Assembly (NCBI RefSeq): GCF_002217755.1
Contig: NZ_BCFL01000016.1
Coordinates: 1,222,319-1,286,318 of the forward strand
Origin: Streptomyces hyaluromycini
GTDB taxonomy: Bacteria; Actinomycetota; Actinomycetes; Streptomycetales; Streptomycetaceae
Direction: 5' to 3'
Length of the DNA: 64,000 bases
Shown here: in pieces, positions 35,488 to 44,363 of the stretch
Position numbering within the stretch: the first letter of the stretch is position 1
Layout: each line of letters begins with the position of its first letter
Made by a program: the position numbers and the translations under genes
Notes under the pieces: generated by a model
Databases searched by the model: none
Told to the model about the DNA's origin: nothing
What the model saw: only the letters and a program-made list of their open reading frames with translations

Positions 35488-36939
35488 GTGAACGACCGTC
35501 ACCCGTCGGGGACCATGACCACCCCGGCCCCGGCTTCCGACGCCGATCCGGCGCACTACGCGCCGTACGGCACCCAGGAAGCCCAGTACGGCGGCTTCAC
35601 CACGTACGGCGACCACACCGCCACCGGCGCCTCGTTCCACAGCGACCCGCTCTTCGGCAGCCTCCCGGGCGAGGGCCAGGCCTCCGGCGCGTACGACGCC
35701 ACGCAGTGGCAGACGGCCGGCGGCCAGACGCTGAACTACGACCCGTACGCGGCCCAGCACCACGCCGCCTACGACTCCGGCGCCTACGACAGCACCGCGT
35801 GGACCGTCCCGGCACCGGCGCAGGAGACGGTCGCCGACACCGGCGGCCACTGGGACGCGAACGCCTGGCTCCAGCCCGACCAGCCGGCCATGGCCGGTGC
35901 GACCCAGCAGTGGGAGTGGGGCACCCAGGCGTTCGACACCGGCGTGTACGACGCCACGCAGTGGAACTCCGACGGCACCCCGGTACAGACCGCCGGCTCC
36001 TCCGACGAGTCGGCGACCCAGATGTTCGAGCAGCTCCCCTACGAGGAGCTCGGCGAGTTCGAGGAGTCCACGGAGAACTTCCCGGACCACGGGGAGCTGA
36101 CCGGGACCGGCGAACTGCCTGAAGTAACGCCACTGCTGGACGACCAGGAAGAGGTCACCCCGGCCACCCCGGTCACGCCGTCGGCGACGACCCGCGCGGG
36201 GGCGCGTTCCCGCCGCCGTACGCCTCCCAAGCGGTCCGCGCTGCTGACCGTCGCCGTGCCCTCGGTGTGTGTGATGGGGGTCGCCGGGATCGCGGCCGCC
36301 TCCGTCGGCAGCCTGACCGACGACGGCAAGGACACCACGGCCTCCGCCTCCGACGCCCAGTCGGTGAAACCGTCCGCCGCCAACAGCAAGCTGGACGCCC
36401 AGCTGCGGACGCTCTCGGCGGGTGCCGACGACTTCGCCGACCGGGCCAGCCGGACGCAGGAGCGCATCGACCTCAAGGCCCAGCAGGAGTCCGAGAAGAA
36501 GAAGGCCGCGGCCGAGGCGGCCCGCAAGGAGCGGCTGCGCCCGAAGTACGTGCTGCCGGTCACGCAGAGAGGGCTCAGCGCCTACTTCGGCCAGGCCGGC
36601 GTGAACTGGATGTCCGTCCACACGGGCATCGACTTCCCCGTCTCCTACGGCACGACGGTGATGGCCGCGACCGACGGCGTCGTCTCCACCAAGTGGAACA
36701 GCGCCTACGGCAACATGATGATCGTGACGGCGAAGGACGGCACGGAGACGTGGTACTGCCACCTCTCGTCGTACCGTGTCGCCGCCGGTACGACCGTGAA
36801 GGCCGGCGATCCGATCGCGTACTCCGGGAACTCGGGCAACTCGACCGGTCCGCACCTGCACTTCGAGGTGAGGCCGGCCGGAGGCGCCGCCATAGACCCG
36901 CTGCCGTGGCTGCGCAGCCACGGGCTCGACCCGACCTGA
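35488..36939 (+). CDS. M23 family metallopeptidase (LytM-type)
   Basis: 483 residues: an acidic, Tyr/Ala/Gln-rich cytoplasmic head of about 240 residues, one transmembrane helix (about residues 252-272; LLTVAVPSVCVMGVAGIAAA), a charged coiled coil, and a C-terminal LytM domain. Zinc ligands are visible as His378 and Asp382 (HTGIDFP) and His456/His458 (HLHFEV). It is a membrane-anchored endopeptidase acting on peptidoglycan cross-links or regulating another hydrolase. GTG at 35488 follows AAAGAGAAG; an ATG at 35515 is possible. Confidence 0.9.
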   Translation: MNDRHPSGTMTTPAPASDADPAHYAPYGTQEAQYGGFTTYGDHTATGASFHSDPLFGSLPGEGQASGAYDATQWQTAGGQTLNYDPYAAQHHAAYDSGAYDSTAWTVPAPAQETVADTGGHWDANAWLQPDQPAMAGATQQWEWGTQAFDTGVYDATQWNSDGTPVQTAGSSDESATQMFEQLPYEELGEFEESTENFPDHGELTGTGELPEVTPLLDDQEEVTPATPVTPSATTRAGARSRRRTPPKRSALLTVAVPSVCVMGVAGIAAASVGSLTDDGKDTTASASDAQSVKPSAANSKLDAQLRTLSAGADDFADRASRTQERIDLKAQQESEKKKAAAEAARKERLRPKYVLPVTQRGLSAYFGQAGVNWMSVHTGIDFPVSYGTTVMAATDGVVSTKWNSAYGNMMIVTAKDGTETWYCHLSSYRVAAGTTVKAGDPIAYSGNSGNSTGPHLHFEVRPAGGAAIDPLPWLRSHGLDPT

Positions 36940-36954
36940 CCAGGCCGATACCGG

Positions 36955-36978
36955 CGGGCCCCGCCGCAGCGGGGCCCG
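36955..36978. terminator. Bidirectional intrinsic terminator
   Basis: A 10-bp GC stem (36955-36964 with 36969-36978) and a CGCA loop lie between the convergent M23 gene and pcrA. Confidence 0.75.
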
Positions 36979-36981
36979 GTA

Positions 36982-39474
36982 CTACAGCTTCTCCACCGGC
37001 GCGTACCGCAGCAGCAGCCGCTTCGGCTTGGCGTCGCCGAAGTCGATCGTCGCCTCCGCGTTCCCGCCCGTGCCCTTCACCGCGACGACCGTGCCGAGGC
37101 CGAACTGGTCGTGGGTGACGCGGTCGCCGACGGCCACCGAGACCACCGGCTTCTCCGCGCTCCGCCGGGTGGCGAAGCCGGACGCACCCGAGGCCGAGGA
37201 GCGCGAGCGGGTCGAGGAGAGCGAGGCGGCCACACCCGCCGCGGGCCCGGCGGAGACCGGCGCCATCGCCCCGGTCCGCTTCCACTCCAGATACGCGCCC
37301 GGGATCTCCTCCAGGAAGCGCGAGGGCGGGTTGTACGACGGCTGGCCCCAGGCGCTGCGCATCGACGAACGGGTGAGGTACAGCCGCTCCCGCGCGCGCG
37401 TGATGCCGACGTAGGCGAGCCGCCGCTCCTCCTCCAGTTCCTTGGTCTGGCCGAGGGCGCGCATGTGCGGGAAGACGCCGTCCTCCATGCCGGTCAGGAA
37501 CACCACCGGGAATTCGAGGCCCTTGGCGGTGTGCAGGGTCATCAGGGTGATGACGCCGTCGCCGTTCTCGTCCTCGTCGGGGATCTGGTCGGAGTCGGCG
37601 ACCAGGGCCACCCGCTCCAGGAAGGCGGCGAGCCCGGCCGGCTGCTCGCCCTCGCCCTCGCCGGAGTCCTGCTCGAACTCCAGCGCCACGGAGGCGAGTT
37701 CCTGGAGGTTCTCGATGCGGGTCTCGTCCTGCGGGTCCGTCGAGTTCTGCAACTCGGCCAGGTACCCGGTGCGTTCGTAGATCGCCTCCAGAACCGTGGC
37801 CGGTCCGGCGCCGGACTCCACGACCGTACGGAGGTCCTCCATCAGCGTGTTGAACCGCTTGACCGCGTTCGTCGACCGCGCGGCCATGCCGTACGCCTCG
37901 TCGACGCGCTTGAGCGCCTGCGGGAAGCTGATCTTCTCGCGCTGGGCGAGGGCGTCGATCATCGCCTCCGCGCGGTCGCCGATACCGCGCTTGGGGACGT
38001 TGAGGATGCGCCGGAGCGGGACGGAGTCCTCCGGGTTGGCCAGCACCCGCAGGTAGGCCAGGACGTCCCGGACCTCCTTGCGCTCATAGAAGCGGACTCC
38101 GCCCACGACCTTGTAGGGCAGGCCGACGCGGATGAAGATCTCCTCGAAGACACGGGACTGCGCGTTGGTGCGGTAGAAGACGGCGACATCGCCGGCCTTC
38201 GCCTCGCCCGCGTCCGTCAGACGGTCTATCTCCTCGGCGACGAACTGCGCCTCGTCGTGCTCGGTGTCGGCGACGTAGCCGGTGATCTGCGCGCCCGCGC
38301 CCGCATTGGTCCACAGGTTCTTCGGGCGGCGGGACTCGTTGCGCTCGATGACCGCGTTGGCGGCGGAGAGGATCGTCTGTGTGGAGCGGTAGTTCTGCTC
38401 AAGGAGGATCGTCGTCGCGTTCGGGTAGTCCTCCTCGAACTGGAGGATGTTGCGGATCGTCGCGCCCCGGAAGGCGTAGATCGACTGGTCGGCGTCACCG
38501 ACGACACAGAGCTCGGCGGGGGGCAGGTCAGGCTCGCCGGTGCCGACCAGTTCGCGTACGAGGGCGTACTGGGCGTGGTTGGTGTCCTGGTACTCGTCGA
38601 CCAGGACGTGCCGGAAGCGGCGGCGGTAGTGCTCGGCGACGTCCGGGAAGGCGCGCAGCAGGTTGACCGTCGTCATGATCAGGTCGTCGAAGTCGAGGGC
38701 GTTCGCCTCGCGCAGCCGCGACTGGTACATGGCGTAGGCCTGGGCGAGGGTCTTCTCGAAGCCTCCCCCAGACTCCGTCTGGGAGGTGCCCCCAGTGGCC
38801 TGGGCGGCGAAGTCCTCCTCGTCGATCAGCTCGTTCTTCAGGTTGCTGATCTTGGCGCTGAAGGACTTCGGCGGGTAGCGCTTCGGGTCGAGGTCCAGGT
38901 CGCGGCAGACCAGGGCCATCAGGCGCTTGGAGTCGGCCGCGTCGTAGATCGAGAAGGAGGAGGTGAAGCCGAGCTTCTTGCTCTCCCGCCGGAGGATCCG
39001 CACGCACGCGCTGTGGAAGGTCATCACCCACATCGCGTTGGCGCGCGGGCCGACGAGGTGCTCGACCCGCTCCTTCATCTCGCCCGCGGCCTTGTTGGTG
39101 AAGGTGATCGCGAGGATCTGGCCCGGGTGCACCTGGCGCGCGCCGAGCAGGTGGGCGATGCGGTGGGTGAGCACCCGGGTCTTGCCGGAACCGGCGCCGG
39201 CCACGATGAGCAGCGGGGAGCCTGCGTGCACGACGGCCGCCCGCTGGTTCTCGTTCAGCCCGTCCAGGAGGGCGGCCGGGTCCAGGGCCGGGCGGGCGGC
39301 GCCGTCGCGGTAGTAGGCGTCCCGGTCCGGGGGCACGTCGAACTTCCCGCCGAACAGATCGTCCGGAATCGGCTCCGGAGCGTGCTCGTCCTCGGGCGGT
39401 GGCGGAGGTTCCTCGTCATGGCCGCGGGGGGCCTGGAGGTTCGCCAGGAAGCTGTCGTCAAAGAGGCTGCTCAT
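36982..39474 (-). CDS. pcrA: ATP-dependent DNA helicase PcrA/UvrD
   Basis: 830 residues of superfamily 1A helicase. Walker A is AGAGSGKT (residues 92-99), motif II reads VDEYQDTN, motif III GDADQSIYAFRGA, and later motifs such as TLHTAKGLEF and YVGITRARERLYL are present. It unwinds DNA in nucleotide-excision repair and removes RecA filaments. An unusual short insert at about residues 227-238 is encoded by a palindromic repeat (38761-38795). The ATG at 39474 lies only a few bases downstream of a damage-type promoter. Confidence 0.96.
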   Translation of the reverse strand: MSSLFDDSFLANLQAPRGHDEEPPPPPEDEHAPEPIPDDLFGGKFDVPPDRDAYYRDGAARPALDPAALLDGLNENQRAAVVHAGSPLLIVAGAGSGKTRVLTHRIAHLLGARQVHPGQILAITFTNKAAGEMKERVEHLVGPRANAMWVMTFHSACVRILRRESKKLGFTSSFSIYDAADSKRLMALVCRDLDLDPKRYPPKSFSAKISNLKNELIDEEDFAAQATGGTSQTESGGGFEKTLAQAYAMYQSRLREANALDFDDLIMTTVNLLRAFPDVAEHYRRRFRHVLVDEYQDTNHAQYALVRELVGTGEPDLPPAELCVVGDADQSIYAFRGATIRNILQFEEDYPNATTILLEQNYRSTQTILSAANAVIERNESRRPKNLWTNAGAGAQITGYVADTEHDEAQFVAEEIDRLTDAGEAKAGDVAVFYRTNAQSRVFEEIFIRVGLPYKVVGGVRFYERKEVRDVLAYLRVLANPEDSVPLRRILNVPKRGIGDRAEAMIDALAQREKISFPQALKRVDEAYGMAARSTNAVKRFNTLMEDLRTVVESGAGPATVLEAIYERTGYLAELQNSTDPQDETRIENLQELASVALEFEQDSGEGEGEQPAGLAAFLERVALVADSDQIPDEDENGDGVITLMTLHTAKGLEFPVVFLTGMEDGVFPHMRALGQTKELEEERRLAYVGITRARERLYLTRSSMRSAWGQPSYNPPSRFLEEIPGAYLEWKRTGAMAPVSAGPAAGVAASLSSTRSRSSASGASGFATRRSAEKPVVSVAVGDRVTHDQFGLGTVVAVKGTGGNAEATIDFGDAKPKRLLLRYAPVEKL
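38761..38795. repeat. Palindromic repeat element inside pcrA
   Basis: GCCTCCCCCAG...CTGGGAGGTGCCCCCAG: the same architecture as intergenic units at about 21270 and 51562. Here it is in frame and encodes a Gly/Ser/Thr-rich insert (TGGTSQTESGG) in the helicase. Confidence 0.75.
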
Positions 39475-39483
39475 CGCTCTCCG

Positions 39484-39506
39484 AGTCTAGGGCGCCCCAC
39501 CGACAA
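39484..39506 (-). promoter_or_regulatory. PafBC/RecA-NDp-type DNA-damage promoter of pcrA
   Basis: On the minus strand: TTGTCGGTG, eight bases, TAGACT, a full match to TTGTCRGTG-N8-TAnnnT. The start would be about 39477, nearly leaderless for the ATG at 39474. In mycobacteria uvrD-type genes are among those induced this way. Confidence 0.75.
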
Positions 39507-39713
39507 CCGGCCGCCGCCCCGAAAACTCGCCCGGGTAACCGGACAGATCCACTCCGTCACGGCAGGCCGACGCACACCACGGACGCGCGAGCACCCACCG
39601 CGAACCACGGGCCCCCTTCCGGACAAGTCACCCATACCATCCCAGATAGCCCCACCTGAACAAGCCCCAACAACAAGGTCACGAAAATGTATCGGGCATA
39701 TCGCACATCAACC

Positions 39714-39743
39714 TTCACAGACGCCACACGAGTTGGTTAGCGT
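39714..39743 (+). promoter_or_regulatory. Promoter of the first NlpC/P60 gene
   Basis: TTCACA and TAGCGT are separated by 18 bases, with a start expected near 39750 at the 5' edge of the riboswitch. A similar box precedes the second NlpC/P60 gene at 43001-43030. Confidence 0.5.
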
Positions 39744-39779
39744 GCCGGGCAGGCCGTACGACCTCCACCGGCGAACAAC

Positions 39780-39950
39780 GCCGGGCCGCACGGCCTCCGC
39801 CGAGTCCGGGGCGCCGACGCGCATCCGGAGCCGGGGACCCACACCGATCCCGGGGTGAATCGGTTCCGACTCCCCTCCGGGGAGCGGACCGTAGGGCAAC
39901 CCTTCCGAACCACCCGCCCGAACCCGACAGCTAACTCGGTAGGCGGAACA
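39780..39950 (+). ncRNA. ydaO-yuaA cyclic-di-AMP riboswitch
   Basis: The leader contains conserved ydaO segments in order: CCCGGGGTGAATCGG, CCGTAGGGCAACCCTTCCG and CCGAACCCGACAGCT...GGTAGGCGGAAC. Actinobacterial ydaO riboswitches commonly precede NlpC/P60 and resuscitation-promoting-factor genes and switch expression off when cyclic di-AMP is high. Limits are approximate because I folded it only by eye. Confidence 0.85.
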
Positions 39951-39969
39951 TTGGAAGGAGTCGCCTCAG

Positions 39970-41127
39970 TTGGCGTCGCACCGCAAGTCCCGGCCCTCAG
40001 GAACGCGCGCGGCGGGCATACGCACCCCCGCGCTGGCCACCGCCGCCCTCACCTCCGTGGCCCTGTTCTCCCAGACGGCCGAGGCCGCACCCTCCGCGGA
40101 CGGCAAGCCGAGCCTGGAGGAGGTGGAGAAGAAGGTCGACGCCCTCTACCGGCAGGCGGAGTCGGCGACCGAGAAGTACAACGCGGCCAAGGAGCGCACC
40201 GGCAAGCAGCGCAAGCAGGTCGACACCCTGCTCGACGACGTCGCCGAGCGCACGGACCGGCTGAACAAAGCGCGTGAGGAGCTGGGTTCGTTCGCCGCGG
40301 CCCAGTACCGGACCGGGGCCGACGCCCCCGACACGGCGACCTTCCTGCTCGCGGACACTCCGCAGGACTACTTCGACCAGACGCAGCTGATGAGCCGGCT
40401 GACCTCGCGCGAGAAGGACGCGGTCGACGACTACGTCACACAGCAGTCCGCGACCATGAAGAAGCGTCAGGAGGCCGCCCGAAGCCTCGAAACGCTCACC
40501 GAGACGCAGGACGACCTCAAGACCGCGAAGACCACCGTCCAGACGAAGCTGGCCTCCGCGCGGGAGCTGCTGTCGCAGCTGACGGCCGCGGAGAAGGCCC
40601 GGCTGGCGGCGATCGAGAAGCAGCAGGAGGAAGCGGCGGCCCGCAAGGCGGCGGAGCTGGCGAAGCAGCAGGCCGCGGCCGCCGACCAGGAGGCCTCGTC
40701 GTCCTCGTCGTCCTCGACGTCGAGCGGCTCCTCCTCCGGCTCCTCCTCCAGTTCTTCCTCCGCCTACGCCACCAAGGCCGCCAAGGCCATCGCCTTCGCC
40801 CGCGCGCAGATCGGCAAGCCGTACGTGTGGGGCGCCACCGGCCCCGGCTCCTACGACTGCTCCGGGCTCTCCCAGGCCGCCTGGAAGGCCGCGGGCGTCT
40901 CCCTGCCGCGCACCACCTACGACCAGGTGAACGCCGGCACCACCGTCTCCCTCGCCGACGCCCGACCCGGCGACCTGGTCTTCTTCTACGACGACGTCAG
41001 CCACGTAGGCATCTACATCGGCAACGGCATGATGATCCACGCCCCCAAGCCCGGCGCGTACGTCCGGGAGGAGTCGATCTACTACGGCGGCGAGTCGATC
41101 ATCCACAGCGTGGTACGCCCGGCCTGA
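39970..41127 (+). CDS. NlpC/P60 cell-wall endopeptidase (riboswitch-controlled)
   Basis: 385 residues: signal peptide (to about residue 40, cleaving after AEA), a long coiled coil (about residues 48-235), a Ser-rich linker of about 25 residues, and a C-terminal NlpC/P60 domain with catalytic Cys297 (SYDCSG), His345 (SHVGIYIG) and His357. It is secreted and cleaves the D-Glu-diamino acid bond of stem peptides, like RipA-type hydrolases. TTG start at 39970 follows GGAAGGAG. A ydaO riboswitch lies directly upstream. Confidence 0.95.
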   Translation: MASHRKSRPSGTRAAGIRTPALATAALTSVALFSQTAEAAPSADGKPSLEEVEKKVDALYRQAESATEKYNAAKERTGKQRKQVDTLLDDVAERTDRLNKAREELGSFAAAQYRTGADAPDTATFLLADTPQDYFDQTQLMSRLTSREKDAVDDYVTQQSATMKKRQEAARSLETLTETQDDLKTAKTTVQTKLASARELLSQLTAAEKARLAAIEKQQEEAAARKAAELAKQQAAAADQEASSSSSSSTSSGSSSGSSSSSSSAYATKAAKAIAFARAQIGKPYVWGATGPGSYDCSGLSQAAWKAAGVSLPRTTYDQVNAGTTVSLADARPGDLVFFYDDVSHVGIYIGNGMMIHAPKPGAYVREESIYYGGESIIHSVVRPA

Positions 41128-41444
41128 CCCACGGGGATGCCCGCCCCCCTCCAGGCGCCCCCGAGCACTCCCCCACACCTGCCCTCACCCCAACGATCCG
41201 AGCACCACCTCGCGCATCCCCCTCCTCACGCGCCTCGGACCACTCCCCTCACGCCCCCAGCACTCTGAGCACCACCGAGCACATCCCCCCATACGCGCCC
41301 CCGCCCTTCTCGCCACGCCCCCTCGCACCTCACCGAGCCCGAGCGGCGCGCGCTCGCGCCCCTGTCCCGCGACCGCGGGCTTTTCGGGCTGCACGCGCGC
41401 GTGGCCCGTTCGTGCTGCGGTCGGCCCTCCCTAGCATCAGCGGC
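41128..41444. other. C-rich, G-poor intergenic stretch
   Basis: No gene. The plus strand from about 41128 to 41320 is strongly C-rich with few G, carries loose GAGCAC/CCCCC repeats and has no hairpin, as expected for a Rho-dependent terminator after the NlpC/P60 gene. TAGCAT at 41432-41437 may be the -10 of the next gene. Confidence 0.5.
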
Positions 41445-42413
41445 ATGTCCGGTATTTCCCCCCTCCGCGCCTGGTGGGCGCAGCGTCCGCCGGCGGCCGG
41501 AGCGGCTGTGATGGCCACCGCCATCATGTCGGTGGGACTGCACCTGGCGGGGGCGGAGACCCTGTCCCGGGTGACGCTGGTGCCGGCCTGCGTGATGTGG
41601 GCGGGGCTGGCCGCGGACTTCGTCGTACGGCTGGCGCTCGATCGCCGGCGGTGGGCGGCGGAGGCGCGGACGCCGGGCGCGCTCACCGCCGTGGCCGCGA
41701 CGACGGTGCTGGGGACGCGGTTCTCGGCGCTCGGGTGGCAGACCCTCGCCGAGGCTGTGCTGGCGCTGTCGGCGGTGCTGTGGCCGCCGCTGCTGGTCCT
41801 CGTCGTGCGGCACTGGAAGCCGCGGATGCCCGGCGCGGTGTTCCTGGCCTGTGTGGCCACGCAGGGCCTGGCCGTACTGGGAGCGACGCTGGCGGCGGCC
41901 GTGACGACGGCGTGGCTCGCCCACCTCTCGCTGGTCCTCTTCTGGCTGGGGCTGGCGATGTACGGGCTCGCCGTGCCCCGGTTCGAGTGGCGGCAGATCG
42001 CCGAGGGGCCCGGTGACCAGTGGGTGGCGGGCGGTGCGCTCGCGATCTCCGCGCTGGCCGGGGCGGGTCTGCTGGCCGCAGACAGTGCGCGGCTGTACCT
42101 GTGGAACGACGACGACCGCGGTGTCCTGCGCACGGTGACGGTGGCGTTGCTGGTCCTGGACCTGGCCTGGTACGTCGTCCTGCTGGCCGCGGAGGCGGCG
42201 TGGCCCCGGCTCCGTTACGACGTGCGCCGCTGGGCGACGGTGTTCCCGATGGGGATGACGGCGACGGCGACGCTCTCGGTCGCGGCCGCCGTCGGCGGCC
42301 CGTGGTTGAAGTGGCCGGGGCGGGTGCTGGTGTGGGTCACGGTGGCGGCCTGGCTGACGGTGGCCGCCGGCGCGGCGGCGGCCGCCCGTGCCGGCCTCAG
42401 GAAGACCCGCTGA
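41445..42413 (+). CDS. TDT-family (TehA/SLAC1-like) membrane transporter
   Basis: 322 residues with about ten hydrophobic segments and little outside them, matching the tellurite-resistance/dicarboxylate transporter or SLAC1 anion-channel family. No ribosome-binding site is seen before the ATG at 41445. A TAGCAT -10-like box would start transcription at about 41444, so the message is probably leaderless. Substrate unknown; monovalent anion or dicarboxylate flux is plausible. Confidence 0.75.
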   Translation: MSGISPLRAWWAQRPPAAGAAVMATAIMSVGLHLAGAETLSRVTLVPACVMWAGLAADFVVRLALDRRRWAAEARTPGALTAVAATTVLGTRFSALGWQTLAEAVLALSAVLWPPLLVLVVRHWKPRMPGAVFLACVATQGLAVLGATLAAAVTTAWLAHLSLVLFWLGLAMYGLAVPRFEWRQIAEGPGDQWVAGGALAISALAGAGLLAADSARLYLWNDDDRGVLRTVTVALLVLDLAWYVVLLAAEAAWPRLRYDVRRWATVFPMGMTATATLSVAAAVGGPWLKWPGRVLVWVTVAAWLTVAAGAAAAARAGLRKTR

Positions 42414-42425
42414 GGACGCCGGGGA

Positions 42426-42779
42426 TCAGGTCCACAGGACGGCGATGAAGATGTTCGCCACCGTGAGCAGCCCCACCAGCCCGAAGACGCCCTTCTCCAC
42501 CTTCTCGTCGTCCCGTTTCACGTAGACGAGCCCGAGGATCACGATCAGCAGGGCGAGCTTCACTCCGATCTTGATGGTGTTGACGTGGTGGTCGTCGGCC
42601 TCGTTGAGACCGACCAGGATCACGCCGGTCGCGAGCATGGTGAACGCGCCGTGCAGCATCCCGGGGACGAACCGGGCCGTGCCCTGGCCCATCGCCTTCA
42701 TCTGGGTGAGGAAGCCGCCGAGGAGCGCGGCGATGCCGATGATGTGCAGGCCGACAAAGAGATGGATGAGTACGCCCAT
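42426..42779 (-). CDS. Small integral membrane protein
   Basis: 117 residues, nearly all hydrophobic, with four transmembrane segments and a His-containing first helix (IHLFVGLHIIGIA). A conserved DDHHVNTIKIGVK loop and KRDDEKVEKG lie between helices. It is a conserved actinobacterial hypothetical. No function can be stated. Convergent with the TDT gene, 12 bases apart. Confidence 0.75.
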   Translation of the reverse strand: MGVLIHLFVGLHIIGIAALLGGFLTQMKAMGQGTARFVPGMLHGAFTMLATGVILVGLNEADDHHVNTIKIGVKLALLIVILGLVYVKRDDEKVEKGVFGLVGLLTVANIFIAVLWT

Positions 42780-43000
42780 GACCCCGGAGCCTAATCAGGG
42801 CCGTACGGGGCACCGGGCACCGGCCCCTCCCTCGGCGCCCGCCGCACCGCATATATGCACCCCATAGCACCCCGCGTCCCCCGTCAGCCCCGGAACGGCC
42901 TCTTCGGTCATCCCGCCCCGAGAAGCCGACGGCTCCGGACCGGAATCCCGGTCACATTTCACCGGGTAACGATCCGGTCACGCCAATTCCGCGCATCGCG

Positions 43001-43030
43001 TTACCGAGCCGACACACGCGGGCCTAGCGT
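43001..43030 (+). promoter_or_regulatory. Promoter of the second NlpC/P60 gene
   Basis: TTACCG and TAGCGT are 18 bases apart, similar in sequence and context (CACACG in the spacer) to the promoter at 39714-39743. A start near 43037 leaves a 200-base leader. Confidence 0.5.
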
Positions 43031-43044
43031 CCTCCCCCAGGTGA

Positions 43045-43143
43045 CCGACTCCCCACCGCCGCCCGGGCCAGGGGCGGCAGTCGGACACCTCCGCCGAGAA
43101 GGTCCGGCGGCGGCCCGTTCCCCCTGTGCGGGCCGCCGCCGGA
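43045..43143 (+). ncRNA. Structured 5' leader of the second NlpC/P60 gene
   Basis: Two strong hairpins occur in the leader: a bulged stem with CCGACT/AGTCGG and GCCGCCC/GGGCGGC (43045-43084), and a perfect 15-bp stem (43103-43117 with 43129-43143) with a pyrimidine-rich loop. No ydaO segments are present. It may be an attenuator or an uncharacterised RNA element, or merely GC-rich folding. Confidence 0.4.
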
Positions 43144-43236
43144 CGCGCAATCCGCACTCCCCCGCGGCCGTACGGGCGCCCTCCCGGCGTTCGGACGGAC
43201 GGGACGGCGGTCGTACGAAAGGACGGGACAGTCCAG

Positions 43237-44295
43237 GTGGCAGCGCACCGCAAGCCCCGACAGCGCTCGCTCAGCGGCAACACGGCCCGCACGGCCGTCA
43301 CCCTCGCCCTGGCGGGCGCGGCCACCGCGACGGCTTTCGAAGGGATCGGAAACGCCGAGCCGCAACTGACACCGGCGCAGGTGAAGGCCAAGGTGGACCA
43401 GCTGTACCAGGAGGCCGAGGCGGCCACCCAGAAGTACGACGGAGCGAAGGACAAGGCCGACACGGCCGAGCGACGACTGAAGTCGCTGCAGGACGAGACC
43501 GCCCGCGCGCAGGAGAAGCTCAACTCCGCCCGGGACGCGCTCGGTTCGACAGCGGCCGCGCAGTACCGCGACGGTGGCATCGATCCGGCCTGGCAGCTGG
43601 CGCTGTCCAGCGACCCCGACCGGTACCTGGACGACGCGGCACTCGCCGAGCGGGTCGGCGACCGGCAGGCCGGAGCGGTGGCGCGGGTGCGCCGGCAGCT
43701 GCGGGAGATCGAGCAGCTGCGCGGCACGGCGCATGTGGAGCTGACCTCGCTGCGGTCCCGGCAGGCCGAGCTGAAGCGGCAGAAGACCGCCGTCAACGGC
43801 AAGCTCGGCGAGGCCCGGCAGCTGCTGTCACAGCTGCCGCCGGGGCAGCGGGCGGCGGTCACGGCGGACGACGGCACCGGACGCGCCTCACGCTCGGCGT
43901 CGGACGGCCGCGCCCCCCTGACCGCCGGCAGCGTCGCCGCCCCCGACTCCCGTGCCGCGGCCGCCGTCGCGTACGCCTACTCGAAGCTCGGCAGCCCCTA
44001 CGTCTGGGGCGCGACCGGCCCCGACGCCTTCGACTGCTCGGGCCTCGCCCAGGCCGCCTACCGCTCCGCCGGCGTCTCCATCCCCCGCACCACCTATGCC
44101 CAGATCGACGCCGGCCACCGCGTCTCCCGCTCCGAACTCCAGCCGGGCGACCTGGTGTTCTTCTACTCCGGCATCAGCCACGTCGGCATCTACATCGGCA
44201 ACGGCCAGATGATCCACGCGCCCAACCCGTCGGCGCCGGTGCGGATCGCCCCGATCGACGAGATGCCGTTCGCGGGGGCGACACGGGTCGTGTGA
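43237..44295 (+). CDS. NlpC/P60 cell-wall endopeptidase (second copy)
   Basis: 352 residues from the GTG at 43237: a signal peptide ending near GNAEP (about residue 40), a coiled coil (about 45-200), and an NlpC/P60 domain with Cys267 (AFDCSG), His315 and His327. It is a paralogue of the protein at 39970 with the same layout but lacking the Ser-rich linker. It acts outside the cell on peptidoglycan. The 200-base leader contains two strong hairpins. The ribosome-binding site is weak (AAAGGACGG at a distance). Confidence 0.93.
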   Translation: MAAHRKPRQRSLSGNTARTAVTLALAGAATATAFEGIGNAEPQLTPAQVKAKVDQLYQEAEAATQKYDGAKDKADTAERRLKSLQDETARAQEKLNSARDALGSTAAAQYRDGGIDPAWQLALSSDPDRYLDDAALAERVGDRQAGAVARVRRQLREIEQLRGTAHVELTSLRSRQAELKRQKTAVNGKLGEARQLLSQLPPGQRAAVTADDGTGRASRSASDGRAPLTAGSVAAPDSRAAAAVAYAYSKLGSPYVWGATGPDAFDCSGLAQAAYRSAGVSIPRTTYAQIDAGHRVSRSELQPGDLVFFYSGISHVGIYIGNGQMIHAPNPSAPVRIAPIDEMPFAGATRVV

Positions 44296-44363
44296 GCCCC
44301 CGCCACCGCCACCGCCACCGCCACCGGCGGGTCTCGGTGAACGCAGGCCCCTCGGGGCCCGCA

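Noticed and set aside
44296..44335. CCACCG hexamer repeats
   Set aside because: A short simple repeat just after the second NlpC/P60 gene, with no structure or length that suggests a function.
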